From NCBI RefSeq assembly GCF_024347315.1, contig NZ_AP025461.1:1364001-1428000 (forward strand): DNA of 64,000 bases, given 5' to 3'. Every line of letters begins with the position of its first letter. Within the stretch, counting starts at the first letter, position 1. The position numbers and the translations under genes were made by a program. This DNA is from Vibrio atlanticus. GTDB lineage: Bacteria; Pseudomonadota; Gammaproteobacteria; Enterobacterales; Vibrionaceae. The notes below the pieces were generated by a model. The model had not been told where the DNA came from. It saw nothing but the letters and a program-made list of their open reading frames with translations, and searched no databases. Below, one piece after another: positions 42,498-51,256 of this stretch.

Positions 42498-44060
42498 CTA
42501 TTTTTCTTCGAAGCGCTTCGCTAAGTGATAGAACTCATTCACTTGCTCTTTTAGCTCTGTGGAGTGGTCTTTCACGGAATGTGTTGCAACCAAGTTTTGC
42601 TCTGCGGTAGATGCGATAGACTGCATATGCAGGTTTACTTCGCTCGATAGTTCACGTTGTTTATGAGCAGAGCTTTCAACAGATTGCATCAATTCATTCA
42701 TCGATTGCATTAGATTTTCAACTTCAGATAGACGCTCTGCGCTCACCTTCGCAACATCACCGCACGCGTCGGTTTGGTCTCTGTTCGCCAGAATATCTTT
42801 CTGCCAGCTTTCAATCGTCGCCAGCATGGTATCGATGCTCTCTTTAATCTGAACTGTGGCCTTTGACGTTCGCCCAGATAACGCACGTACTTCATCGGCA
42901 ACAACGGCAAAACCTCGTCCTTGCTCGCCAGCTCTAGCCGCTTCAATCGCGGCGTTAAGTGCCAACAAGTTGGTTTGCTCAGCGATACCACCAATCTCTT
43001 CCATTATCTTGCTCACGCTTTGCGCTTGGTCGCTCAATTGGTAAGTCGTGTGCGTCGCTTTCTCCGCTTGAGATGCCAAGTTTTCAAGGTTACGGTGGGT
43101 TTGATCAATGCTCTCTTTAGCACCAGCACAAGTTTGCAAGGTCACATCAACAATTTGGTGAGCTTCTTCTGTACGAGTAGAGACTTCATTGGCGGTCACC
43201 TCAACCTCTTCAGTTGCTTCACGTACCTGAAGAATATCTTTTGTCTGCTGATCGAGCGCTTCAGTGACTTGGTATGACGTCGCATTAAGGTTATCGGCTA
43301 AATCTTGCAATGGTTTCGCTGAGTCTGTCATACGGCCTAACACAGTGCGAATTCGGGCAGACATCAGCTTGAGATGAAAATCGGCAACAGAGAACTGACT
43401 GTTACCTGAGTAGACAAGGCGACTGACACTATCGAATTTAGATTGCAGTTTTTTCAACTGTAATGGAGTATCAATGAGCTCTTGTCGGAAAAGCAGTGCT
43501 AGAGCAGAGACAGGAAGAATACTCAATATCCACTGCGATGCTTGCCCTACTTCTACAAGATTTGAAATCAGAGGCGCAGCCAAAGAGCCAAGTAACACTG
43601 CGTAACGAACACTGTCACTGATCTGTAGTGACCATTGGCGACCTGACGTCTCAGCTTTCAACAAGCTTTGATAGGCCTTATCCGCAACTTGCACCCACTC
43701 GCTTTTCGGCTTAACACGAACAGACTGATAGCCACTCACCTTCCCGCCATCATAAATAGGGGTAACGTAAGCATCAACCCAGTAGTACCCACCGGATTTA
43801 GTTTTGTTTTTTACGATCCCGCGCCACGCCTTGCCTTGTTTTAGATTCACCCACATATCGGCAAAAGCCGCTTTTGGCATATCACCATGCCTAACAACAT
43901 TATGGTGTTGCCCTAGTAATTCATCTTGGCTGTATTCCGCAATACGGCAAAAAGCGTCATTACTATAAGTAATCACACCTTTAAGGTCGGTAGTCGAGAC
44001 AAGTTGTTCGTTTTCGCTTAGAAGCGTTTCACGTGATTGAGAAGCTGAACTGACAGTCAT
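42498..44060 (-). CDS. Aer-type PAS methyl-accepting chemotaxis protein
   Basis: 520 residues. N-terminal PAS domain (about 20-120; [46 protein letters not shown]), the pattern of E. coli Aer that binds FAD and senses redox/energy. Hydrophobic pair at about 155-195 makes a hairpin anchor without periplasmic sensor. MCP signalling domain 290-500 with the hairpin tip [19 protein letters not shown] and [10 protein letters not shown]. It signals to CheA/CheW. It is the only gene between the MITE and the IS5-family element. Confidence 0.92.
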   Translation of the reverse strand: MTVSSASQSRETLLSENEQLVSTTDLKGVITYSNDAFCRIAEYSQDELLGQHHNVVRHGDMPKAAFADMWVNLKQGKAWRGIVKNKTKSGGYYWVDAYVTPIYDGGKVSGYQSVRVKPKSEWVQVADKAYQSLLKAETSGRQWSLQISDSVRYAVLLGSLAAPLISNLVEVGQASQWILSILPVSALALLFRQELIDTPLQLKKLQSKFDSVSRLVYSGNSQFSVADFHLKLMSARIRTVLGRMTDSAKPLQDLADNLNATSYQVTEALDQQTKDILQVREATEEVEVTANEVSTRTEEAHQIVDVTLQTCAGAKESIDQTHRNLENLASQAEKATHTTYQLSDQAQSVSKIMEEIGGIAEQTNLLALNAAIEAARAGEQGRGFAVVADEVRALSGRTSKATVQIKESIDTMLATIESWQKDILANRDQTDACGDVAKVSAERLSEVENLMQSMNELMQSVESSAHKQRELSSEVNLHMQSIASTAEQNLVATHSVKDHSTELKEQVNEFYHLAKRFEEK

Positions 44061-44159
44061 TTGGTATTAACTTCGGTTAATTATTATTGTAGCGGAGGAA
44101 TATATACAATTATTAAAGTTATGACAAAATATGAAAGTAACATTTTGTACAGATGACTA

Positions 44160-45042
44160 GGGCGTGTTGATCTTTCGTGAGTGTTTTTTGAACAGCATGG
44201 TAAAGAGTTATAATTTGCTTCGCCAAAAGTAAAACCATAACCAATACCATGCCAAGAACAATGCTAACTGATATTCGCTGGGAACTGCTACTCCAAGTTA
44301 TGAAAAGTACAGGTCGTATTTACGATAAAACTGAACATCGAATGACATTTGAAGGAATACTTTATCGAATGAGAACAGGTATTCCTTGGCGAGATCTACC
44401 CTCTGAGTTCGGAGAGTGGAGTACCGTTTACAGACGATTTAATCTTTGGTCAAAGAAAGGGATTTTAGATAAACTTTTCAAAAGCTTATCTAGCATGGCT
44501 GATTTTGAATGGGTCTTTCTTGATGGCTCTATAGTTCGAGCGCATCAGCATAGTACAGGTGCAGCTACTGAAAGCTCAGAGCAAATAGGAAAAAGTCGCG
44601 GGGGCAACTCAACCAAAATTCACTTAGCCGTAGATAGTGGTGGTCTGCCGATTTGCTTTGATTTATCAGAAGGACAACGCCACGATATAGTGCATGCCGA
44701 AAGCTTAGTTGAACAACTCGATGAAGTTAATACTATCGTTTGTGATAAAGGATATGACAGCGAACCTTTCCGTACTTTTGTTAAGGAACGTGGCGGAGAA
44801 ACGGTAATTGCTAAACGCAATTACGGACAAGATATAGACAAAGACAGTATGGATTGGTGTCTATACAAGTATCGTCACTTGGTCGAAAATGCCTTTGGGA
44901 GAATTAAGCATTATCGAGCTATTTCAAGTAGATATGACAAGCTAGAAAGGAATTATGCCAGCATGTTATCGCTGGCATTCATGTTAATGTGGCTACCGAT
45001 GTATTGTTGAACACAAAATGTACAGCAAAGATCAACACGCCC
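44160..45042 (+). mobile_element. IS5-family insertion sequence, intact
   Basis: 883 bp. Terminal repeats GGGCGTGTTGATCTTT at 44160 and its complement AAAGATCAACACGCCC at 45027-45042, perfect over 16 bp. TA (or CTAG counting overlap with the ends) is duplicated. One transposase fills the inside. It appears complete and recently inserted. Confidence 0.93.
44249..45010 (+). CDS. IS5-family transposase
   Basis: 253 residues as one continuous reading frame. N-terminal DUF4096-like DNA-binding part (ELLLQVMKSTGR, GILYRMRTGIPWRDLPSEFG), then the DDE domain: Asp in FLDGSIVRAHQHS, Asp in VCDKGYDSEPF and Glu in HLVENAFGRIKHYRAISSRYDK. Many relatives (IS427 group) need a programmed frameshift between two frames; this one does not. 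No strong ribosome site. Confidence 0.92.
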   Translation: MPRTMLTDIRWELLLQVMKSTGRIYDKTEHRMTFEGILYRMRTGIPWRDLPSEFGEWSTVYRRFNLWSKKGILDKLFKSLSSMADFEWVFLDGSIVRAHQHSTGAATESSEQIGKSRGGNSTKIHLAVDSGGLPICFDLSEGQRHDIVHAESLVEQLDEVNTIVCDKGYDSEPFRTFVKERGGETVIAKRNYGQDIDKDSMDWCLYKYRHLVENAFGRIKHYRAISSRYDKLERNYASMLSLAFMLMWLPMYC

Positions 45043-45153
45043 TAGTATTTATACAAAAATAACCTATGCACCTCACATAACTCTAAACGCTAAGCCTCTT
45101 CCCTATCTATTATGCCTTCAATCTAATTATTCACACCTCTATCTGGCTATAGG

Positions 45154-45621
45154 TCATGACTCATCTAAGCTAACTGCAGTGGTAAATTTCACGGTTCTCA
45201 TAGAGACAGAGGTATGGAACTTGCGAATATTCAGATCTTTGCGCAATACTCGCTCAACAAAGTCTTCGTAAGCTTGTATATCTTTCACCGTAACAATCAA
45301 CATAAAATCAAAGCTGCCTGATATCTGATAGCACTGAGTAACCTCTGACGCCTTAGAAATAGAATGGCGAAAAATTTGATAGATATCCCCTCGATCGCGC
45401 TCCATTTCAACAGACACAACTAAGGTCATCTTGCTGCCAGTAAGCTCAGGATTAATGATCGAAACATCACCGACGATCACGCCCTCTTGCCTCAATCGTT
45501 TCACTCGCTTTAAGCAAGCAGGAGGGGATAGCCCTACGATCTCGGCTAACGACTGATTAGGGATCCGGTTATTCTTCTGAAGCTCTACCAATATGCTTCT
45601 ATCTATACGGTCTATTTCCAT
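45154..45621 (-). CDS. Lrp/AsnC-family transcriptional regulator
   Basis: 155 residues: winged helix (IDRSILVELQKNNRIPNQSLAEIVGLSPPACLKRVKRL, residues 6-45) and the RAM ligand domain (about 70-145; VTQCYQISGSFDFMLIV). These feast/famine regulators respond to amino acids. It is divergent, across 139 bp, from a gate-domain membrane protein that it probably controls. Confidence 0.9.
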   Translation of the reverse strand: MEIDRIDRSILVELQKNNRIPNQSLAEIVGLSPPACLKRVKRLRQEGVIVGDVSIINPELTGSKMTLVVSVEMERDRGDIYQIFRHSISKASEVTQCYQISGSFDFMLIVTVKDIQAYEDFVERVLRKDLNIRKFHTSVSMRTVKFTTAVSLDES

Positions 45622-45760
45622 AATTTCTTAAACCATGATTTTTTGACTGATAATTTCTTACTTTACGACAACTTAAAAATCACGGGTAATTTTATAGGTT
45701 ATTTTTGAAATAATAATCACAACAATCGCGGTAAGATCTTTTTATACAACACAACGAGTT

Positions 45761-46738
45761 ATGGTCGTAACGATGAAATCAACCTATCAATTTGTCAAAG
45801 AGCTCCTCAAAGAAATCTTCGATGTCACTTCGACGCTTTTCCGTATCATGATTCCAATCATCATATTGATAAAAGTCGTCGAAGAGCTTGGCGGCATAAT
45901 GATTCTTAGCGAATGGCTAAGCCCTATAATGGAAAGCGTCGGATTACCCAAAGAAATGGGTCTAGTATGGGCAACTACCATACTCACCAACATCTATGCC
46001 GGGCTAATTATCCTTATTAATTCCGATGTTCCCTTAACGGTTGCTCAAGCCTCAATTTTAGGCAGCATGATGCTCCTTGCTCACTCATTGCCAATTGAAG
46101 GCGCTATTGCCAAAAAAGCAGGTGTTAGCTGGCTGGCTACCCTATCGGTGAGAGTGGGTGGAAGCTTAGTGCTGGCATGGCTACTCAACCTCAGTTATCA
46201 ATACGGAGACTGGCTCAACTACCCAGCAACCGTGCTTTGGCAACCGGAAGTATCTGGAGACACGAGTTATCTTGGTTGGGCGCTTGAACAGTTCAAGAAC
46301 TTTGCGGTTATCTTCATGGTAATCTCAGCACTATTACTGTTACTCAAGATCTTAAAGGTTCTAGGTATTGAGAAACTCATGGCAGTATTACTGAGACCAT
46401 TCTTAAGAGTACTGGGAATCAGCAAAGACGCAACAAACCTAACAATAATAGGAATCACGCTTGGCCTTTCGTTTGGTGGCGGCTTATTAATCAATGAAGC
46501 CAAGAAAGGGCATATCTCAGCAAGAGACGTATTCACCGCAATCATGCTGCTCAACTTGCTCCACAGTTTAATTGAAGATACGTTGTTGATCCTACTCATC
46601 GGGGCTGATTTCTACACGATATTTTGGGGAAGGCTTGTATTCTCGGTGTTGGTTGTCGCTGTGATATCAAACGTCATTAAGCGCATGAATCCAAGCACTT
46701 GCGAACGGTATTTTTATCGCGATGTCTCTCAGTCATAG
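45761..46738 (+). CDS. Nucleoside-recognition (gate) domain membrane protein
   Basis: 325 residues, about eight membrane helices, two gate (nucleoside recognition) domains as in SpmA/SpmB-type proteins (PIIILIKVVEELGG, LTIIGITLGLSFGGGLLINEAKKG). Family members are linked to nucleoside, ion or spore-core transport; no substrate is assignable. Start could be this ATG or the ATG at 45773. A terminator hairpin follows at 46753. Divergent from the Lrp-type regulator, which hints at an amino acid or peptide link. Confidence 0.8.
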   Translation: MVVTMKSTYQFVKELLKEIFDVTSTLFRIMIPIIILIKVVEELGGIMILSEWLSPIMESVGLPKEMGLVWATTILTNIYAGLIILINSDVPLTVAQASILGSMMLLAHSLPIEGAIAKKAGVSWLATLSVRVGGSLVLAWLLNLSYQYGDWLNYPATVLWQPEVSGDTSYLGWALEQFKNFAVIFMVISALLLLLKILKVLGIEKLMAVLLRPFLRVLGISKDATNLTIIGITLGLSFGGGLLINEAKKGHISARDVFTAIMLLNLLHSLIEDTLLILLIGADFYTIFWGRLVFSVLVVAVISNVIKRMNPSTCERYFYRDVSQS

Positions 46739-46752
46739 TTGGACTAACTCAG

Positions 46753-46797
46753 CCTGAAATAGCTTTACTATTTTTGTTAAAGCTAGTTCAGGTTTGT
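46753..46797 (+). terminator. Terminator of the gate-domain gene
   Basis: CCTGAAATAGCTTTA (46753-46767) pairs with TAAAGCTAGTTCAGG (46778-46792), one mismatch, followed by TTTGTT. Confidence 0.8.
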
Positions 46798-46830
46798 TAT
46801 TAGAAGAGCCTAAATAAAGGATTTTTTCCA

Positions 46831-46914
46831 ATGGGTGCTACTGTCAATCCAATTAGCATGAAAGACCAGATCATTAAAAATACTCAAGGCTCTTCAAGAC
46901 ACACAAGTTACTGA
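46831..46914 (+). CDS. Possible 27-residue ORF, perhaps a gene remnant
   Basis: MGATVNPISMKDQIIKNTQG.. with an AAAGGA site 9 bases before its ATG. GATVNP-like words occur inside YfcC/DcuC-type carriers, so it may be the rearranged remnant of one, or a real small peptide. Weak evidence. Confidence 0.25.
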   Translation: MGATVNPISMKDQIIKNTQGSSRHTSY

Positions 46915-46975
46915 CCGTCTCTAATTATTGCTGCAAGTTACGCACTCTTTGAACCATTGAATTAACCTAGAAGCC

Positions 46976-48073
46976 TCAAAGCGATGGGTAATATTGATTT
47001 CTTCCCCGCGCTTTAGCTTGATAAAGATGTTTGTCTGCGCACGCATACAGTTCTTCAATATCGGTTATATCATTATTCAATACCGAGATACCTATACTGA
47101 CTGTCACATCAATTAATCTTTGATTGTAAACCACTTCACTTTCTTCTACTATTTTGATAATTCGCCCCGCTATACTTTTAGCATCCTGAAACGAGGTGTC
47201 ATCGAGTAATATCGCAAACTCTTCGCCTCCAATCCTTGCGAATAGGTCACTTTTACGCATTAAGCACTCAATATCTTTCGCTAAGCAAGTCAGTACATAA
47301 TCGCCCGCTTGATGGCCATAGTTATCATTAATTTTTTTAAAGTTGTCCACATCAATCATTAGCATTGAAATTGATTTTTGTTCTCTGTCAGTCGTTAATA
47401 ATGATTGGGACATTTCAAAAAAATAACGACGATTGTATATATTGGTCAGATTATCGACTGTAGAGAGTTGTTTAAATTTTTCGGCGCTTCTTTCAATCTC
47501 TTCATGTGCCAAAATACTAGACATTCTATTATTCAACATCGACTTAGATAATAATATAGTTGCAGGAATATATATTATTGTAAAAATAACCAAACTGATA
47601 TGTTGGTGTTCACCATAATAAAGCATGATGATAATTTGGGGTATCAACATTGAGAAAAAGAAAACAATATACGCACGATATAATGATGACATTGACAGAG
47701 CAGCGGCGGTTATAATACCAATAATTAGAACGAAGCTAACAAATTCAAACGGCTGTGGTGCGTACTTCATAATTAATAATGATGATATTGTCCAAGTAAT
47801 AGCTTGAAATACATTAAGAATTACAAAAATTCTTTCGTTACGATTTAGGCCTTTCTGATTGAAACAATTTAAGTGAATCATAAATTGTTTTGCATTATAA
47901 AGTCTTGACCATGCCAATAAAACCTGACCCAAAAACCAAATGCATAAAATATCCATTGGAATAAACTTGAAAAACATTGCTCCATAAGCAATCGATACAA
48001 TAAGCATCGCTATCATTGCTCTGGGTGTCTGATCAACAACATTTTTAATCAATCTAGGATGAACATTAGCCAT
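46976..48073 (-). CDS. Membrane diguanylate cyclase (GGDEF)
   Basis: 365 residues from ATG 48073 (GGAG just upstream; a TTG lies five codons earlier). Six hydrophobic helices (about 20-185), then a GGDEF domain (205-365) with active-site GGEEF and the inhibitory RKSD site five residues before it, so product inhibition is expected. It makes c-di-GMP from GTP at the inner membrane. No partner in an operon. Confidence 0.92.
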   Translation of the reverse strand: MANVHPRLIKNVVDQTPRAMIAMLIVSIAYGAMFFKFIPMDILCIWFLGQVLLAWSRLYNAKQFMIHLNCFNQKGLNRNERIFVILNVFQAITWTISSLLIMKYAPQPFEFVSFVLIIGIITAAALSMSSLYRAYIVFFFSMLIPQIIIMLYYGEHQHISLVIFTIIYIPATILLSKSMLNNRMSSILAHEEIERSAEKFKQLSTVDNLTNIYNRRYFFEMSQSLLTTDREQKSISMLMIDVDNFKKINDNYGHQAGDYVLTCLAKDIECLMRKSDLFARIGGEEFAILLDDTSFQDAKSIAGRIIKIVEESEVVYNQRLIDVTVSIGISVLNNDITDIEELYACADKHLYQAKARGRNQYYPSL

Positions 48074-48295
48074 TCCTACTCCAATCAATATACAACAACT
48101 TTAACTATAGTGAAAATCTATTAACAAATATAAACATACTAGATCATTCAGTTATACTAATAAAATAACGAAGCTTCTATTATACTTTCTATCGTTTTAT
48201 CTTCAACTATCTTGACCGGTTACGTAAAAAACTATTGATTAAGTGTTAGTTAATAGTGCAACCTATTAAAATCGAATGAAATAGAATAAAAATAA

Positions 48296-49468
48296 CTATC
48301 TACTATTTTCAAATCTCGTTACTTTTGCACTAAAAGCAAAGATCACCATTACTGCGACCACGAATGGTAATACGTAGAGATTAAGGTTCTGCCAACCTAC
48401 TGTTGACTCCAACCAACCAGACAGTAGCGCCGTGACAGTTACACAACCAAACACAACAAATTCATTGAACGCTTGTGCCTTGGCTTTATTTTGAGCTTGA
48501 TACGACTGGCTGAATAAGCCTGTTGCAGCGATGAACATAAAGTTCCAACCCACACCAAGCACAACCAAAGCCGCTCTAAAGTGCCAAATTGATACGCCAT
48601 GGATATTGATGGCAATACTCACCACAAATAACACACCACCTGCAAGGATCATCATTCTTGAACCGAACTTCTCGATGAGGGAACCCGTAAAGAATGCAGG
48701 CACAAACATACCCAATACGTGCCACTCAATCACACCAGCAGCTTTAGTAAAATCGAATCCGCAACCAATCATCGCCAATGGCGTTGCCGTCATCAAAATG
48801 TTCATTACTGCGTAAGCAACCATGGCTGCAAACACAGCGCCAATAAAGTTCGGCGCTTTCACGATCACACTTAAAGGGTCGGCTTTGGGAGCCTGGCTAT
48901 TAAAAGAGACCTTAGGAAACTGAATGATTTGTAATAAGGCTAAAGCTAAGGTGTTTAGCCCGATCAACGAAGCAAAAGCACCGATGTACAAGCCATCTGC
49001 TGACCATTGTTGAGACATAATCGCTAAGTTCGGCCCGAGTACCGCCGCCAATACTCCACCAGCCATTGATATTGAAATCGCACGGTGGCGCGCGTTTTCG
49101 TCACACACTTCAATTGCCGCGAAGCGATAAAGCGTGCCAAAACCTATGCCTATCCCAAGTAAGAACGTGGCGAAACAAAACAGATAGAAATTTTGCTGAG
49201 ACAGTGCGTAAGTGGCAAGGCTCGCCCCTATAATGCCAACCACATTACCAATGCTAAATCCTCGCTTTCTCCCTAACTTGCCTGAAATTAAAGACGCAGG
49301 AATAGTGGCTGCCATTAAACCCAAAAATTGCAGCGCAACCGGCAAGGTAATCATGCTGACACTGGGCGCAATCTGCTTGCCTATCAAGCCAATCACTGAG
49401 ATCAGTAATATGTTGCCCGTCATCAACAAGGCCTGACACAGTGAGAGCAGCCAAACATTTCTATTCAT
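48296..49468 (-). CDS. MFS transporter
   Basis: 390 residues from ATG 49468 (AGGAACGAAG upstream); the longer form begins at a TTG. Twelve helices; loop motif ISGKLGRKRGFSIGN between helices 2 and 3 and SLIEKFGSR in the second half. Substrate unknown; such carriers are often drug or metabolite exporters. Divergent from a LysR regulator across a region with paired operators, so probably controlled by it. Confidence 0.87.
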   Translation of the reverse strand: MNRNVWLLSLCQALLMTGNILLISVIGLIGKQIAPSVSMITLPVALQFLGLMAATIPASLISGKLGRKRGFSIGNVVGIIGASLATYALSQQNFYLFCFATFLLGIGIGFGTLYRFAAIEVCDENARHRAISISMAGGVLAAVLGPNLAIMSQQWSADGLYIGAFASLIGLNTLALALLQIIQFPKVSFNSQAPKADPLSVIVKAPNFIGAVFAAMVAYAVMNILMTATPLAMIGCGFDFTKAAGVIEWHVLGMFVPAFFTGSLIEKFGSRMMILAGGVLFVVSIAINIHGVSIWHFRAALVVLGVGWNFMFIAATGLFSQSYQAQNKAKAQAFNEFVVFGCVTVTALLSGWLESTVGWQNLNLYVLPFVVAVMVIFAFSAKVTRFENSR

Positions 49469-49492
49469 CTTCGTTCCTAAATATGAGCACAG

Positions 49493-49572
49493 TTGGTCAA
49501 TAGACCAAATAATCAACAAAGTCGCAACACTTTGTTACTCATAGTAACTCTACAAAGCGGCCAATAGGCCAA
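49493..49572. promoter_or_regulatory. Operator-like repeats between MFS and lysR genes
   Basis: TTGGTCAATAGACCAA (49493-49508) is a perfect dyad, and GGCCAATAGGCCAA (49559-49572) is a related copy 66 bp further on. Between them GTTACTCATAGTAAC (49534-49548) is another dyad. Likely binding sites of the divergent LysR regulator or another repressor. Confidence 0.6.
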
Positions 49573-49695
49573 TATCAATAGTTACCACCATATGACTTTG
49601 ATTAGCGTTACTTAAGACGCTAGAGTTGAAATTATCATTACTTAAGATAATAATAATTTTCTGTTATTTATAGGCTTTAGCATTTAAAGGTGAGT

Positions 49696-50586
49696 ATGAT
49701 TAATCCACTTTGGCTCAATACATTTAAGACTCTGGTTGAAGTTGGTCATTTCACCCAAACTGCAGAAAAGCTGTATATGACACAGCCTGGCGTTAGCCAA
49801 CACATCAAAAAGCTTGAGCAAGCTTGTAACTGTGACTTGTTATCGAGAGAAAATAAGAGTTTCGAACTGACCGAACAAGGTCGGATTATGTATCGCTACG
49901 CTCTTAAACTGGAAAAAGACCAAGAAGATCTATTCGAATCTCTGAGTTTCGACAACCCTTATTCTGGGCAATGTCATCTATCCTGTTCGGGTTCACTCTC
50001 TTTGCGTCTGTATCCCAAGCTTCTTGAACTGCAGCAGCAACATCAAGACCTGAGCATCAACCTAGAAGCGGCACCGAACAAAAAGATATTGAACGACCTA
50101 ATCCAAGGCACCACCGATATTGGAATCGTCAGACATTCACCCAATGACAGCTATTATCAGAGCCAAGTTATTGGTAATGAGGCGCTGTGCTTAATCGTCC
50201 ATCATAGTCTTGCTGACTTAGAGATTACCCCTGAAGCTCTGCACAATATCGGCCTCATAGCCCATCCAGACTCTGCTCATTACCTGTCTTTGTATTTTGA
50301 CCTATGCGGAGATAAAGATTTAGCGAACATCAACATCAATGAGATCCCGAAGTCTGGCTACATCAATCAACTCCACCAAATTCTATTACCCGTCTCAAAA
50401 GGGCTTGGGTTCACCGTGTTACCCGCAGGGGCTGTCGAAAACTTTCCAGACAAAGAGAAGTTGCACGTTGTGCCACCTAAAGTGAAGGTTGAAGAAACAC
50501 TGTATTTGGTTCAGAAAAGAAATCGAAAACTGCCGCACAGATACAACACCCTTATCGATCTAATCAAACAACACGTCCGTAATTAA
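49696..50586 (+). CDS. LysR-family transcriptional regulator
   Basis: 296 residues from ATG 49696 (AAAGG 6 bases upstream; a GTG two codons earlier is possible). Helix-turn-helix 1-60 (FKTLVEVGHFTQTAEKLYMTQPGVSQHIKKLEQ), then the effector domain (GQCHLSCSGSLSLRLYPKLLEL, GFTVLPAGAVE). Divergent from the MFS gene, its likely target. The inducer is unknown. Confidence 0.92.
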   Translation: MINPLWLNTFKTLVEVGHFTQTAEKLYMTQPGVSQHIKKLEQACNCDLLSRENKSFELTEQGRIMYRYALKLEKDQEDLFESLSFDNPYSGQCHLSCSGSLSLRLYPKLLELQQQHQDLSINLEAAPNKKILNDLIQGTTDIGIVRHSPNDSYYQSQVIGNEALCLIVHHSLADLEITPEALHNIGLIAHPDSAHYLSLYFDLCGDKDLANININEIPKSGYINQLHQILLPVSKGLGFTVLPAGAVENFPDKEKLHVVPPKVKVEETLYLVQKRNRKLPHRYNTLIDLIKQHVRN

Positions 50587-50680
50587 TCCGAGACACAGAA
50601 AGAAGTAAAGCCTTTAGCTAGTTCGTTATTTCGCAACAAGAGCTAAAGGCTTTAATGTTGGAGTGATGTTCAAAAGACAG

Positions 50681-51256
50681 CTACTCAGAAGCGCTCAGAA
50701 CCTCTTGGGCTCGTTCAAAGTCGTAATTATCTAACGCACTTTGGACATCTTTAAGAACTGCTGAATGTGGATACTGTGCCAGTAATTCAGTCACGTATTG
50801 GGTCGCATCGTTATCATAAGCATCCAACAGCGAATACAACTTAGCACGCTGCTCTTGAGTGATATTAGGCGAATTCGATGCATCAGCGCTTCTCACCTCA
50901 GTTTCTTGAGTACATGCCGTTTCAGCACCTTGAGCACCAGAGCCATCAAAGCTGCTCTCTACCGTTTTGATCAATTCGATTAACCCAAGCTCAGCTTGTT
51001 TAAGATCCTGCTCATCACACGCCTTGTTATGCGCTTTGCTTTCAAGACCACCGAGTTGTTCAGCCAATTGCAACCCGCCAATAGAAGCCGCCATGCTTTT
51101 TAACGTATGTAAATTCCGCTCTAACGTCACCCATTCATCTTGCATTAGGTTGTCGAAGGTTTCCGACATAATGTCAGGCGCCCCTTGGCAGAATCTACCA
51201 AGCATCTTCTCTTGCAGTTTCACATCATGATGAGTCAGCTGATCGAACCTTGGCAA
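50681..51256 (-). CDS. HPt domain, separated from the upstream hybrid kinase by one stop codon
   Basis: 191 codons of open frame, in the same frame as the kinase and starting the codon after its TAA (first codon TTG). LPRFDQLTHHD begins the usual HPt lead-in; the phosphorylated His is H50 in LHTLKSMAASIGG. After a flexible Ser/Glu-rich linker (105-135) comes a second helical segment. It is either translated separately (TTG right after the stop, or Met18), or it is the amputated C-terminus of the kinase. HPt relays phosphate from the receiver domain. Confidence 0.75.
   Translation of the reverse strand: MPRFDQLTHHDVKLQEKMLGRFCQGAPDIMSETFDNLMQDEWVTLERNLHTLKSMAASIGGLQLAEQLGGLESKAHNKACDEQDLKQAELGLIELIKTVESSFDGSGAQGAETACTQETEVRSADASNSPNITQEQRAKLYSLLDAYDNDATQYVTELLAQYPHSAVLKDVQSALDNYDFERAQEVLSASE

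Noticed and set aside
22991..45042. Composite transposon between the two IS elements
   Set aside because: The elements belong to different families (IS4 and IS5) with unrelated ends, and the intervening genes are mostly typical Vibrio chromosomal genes.
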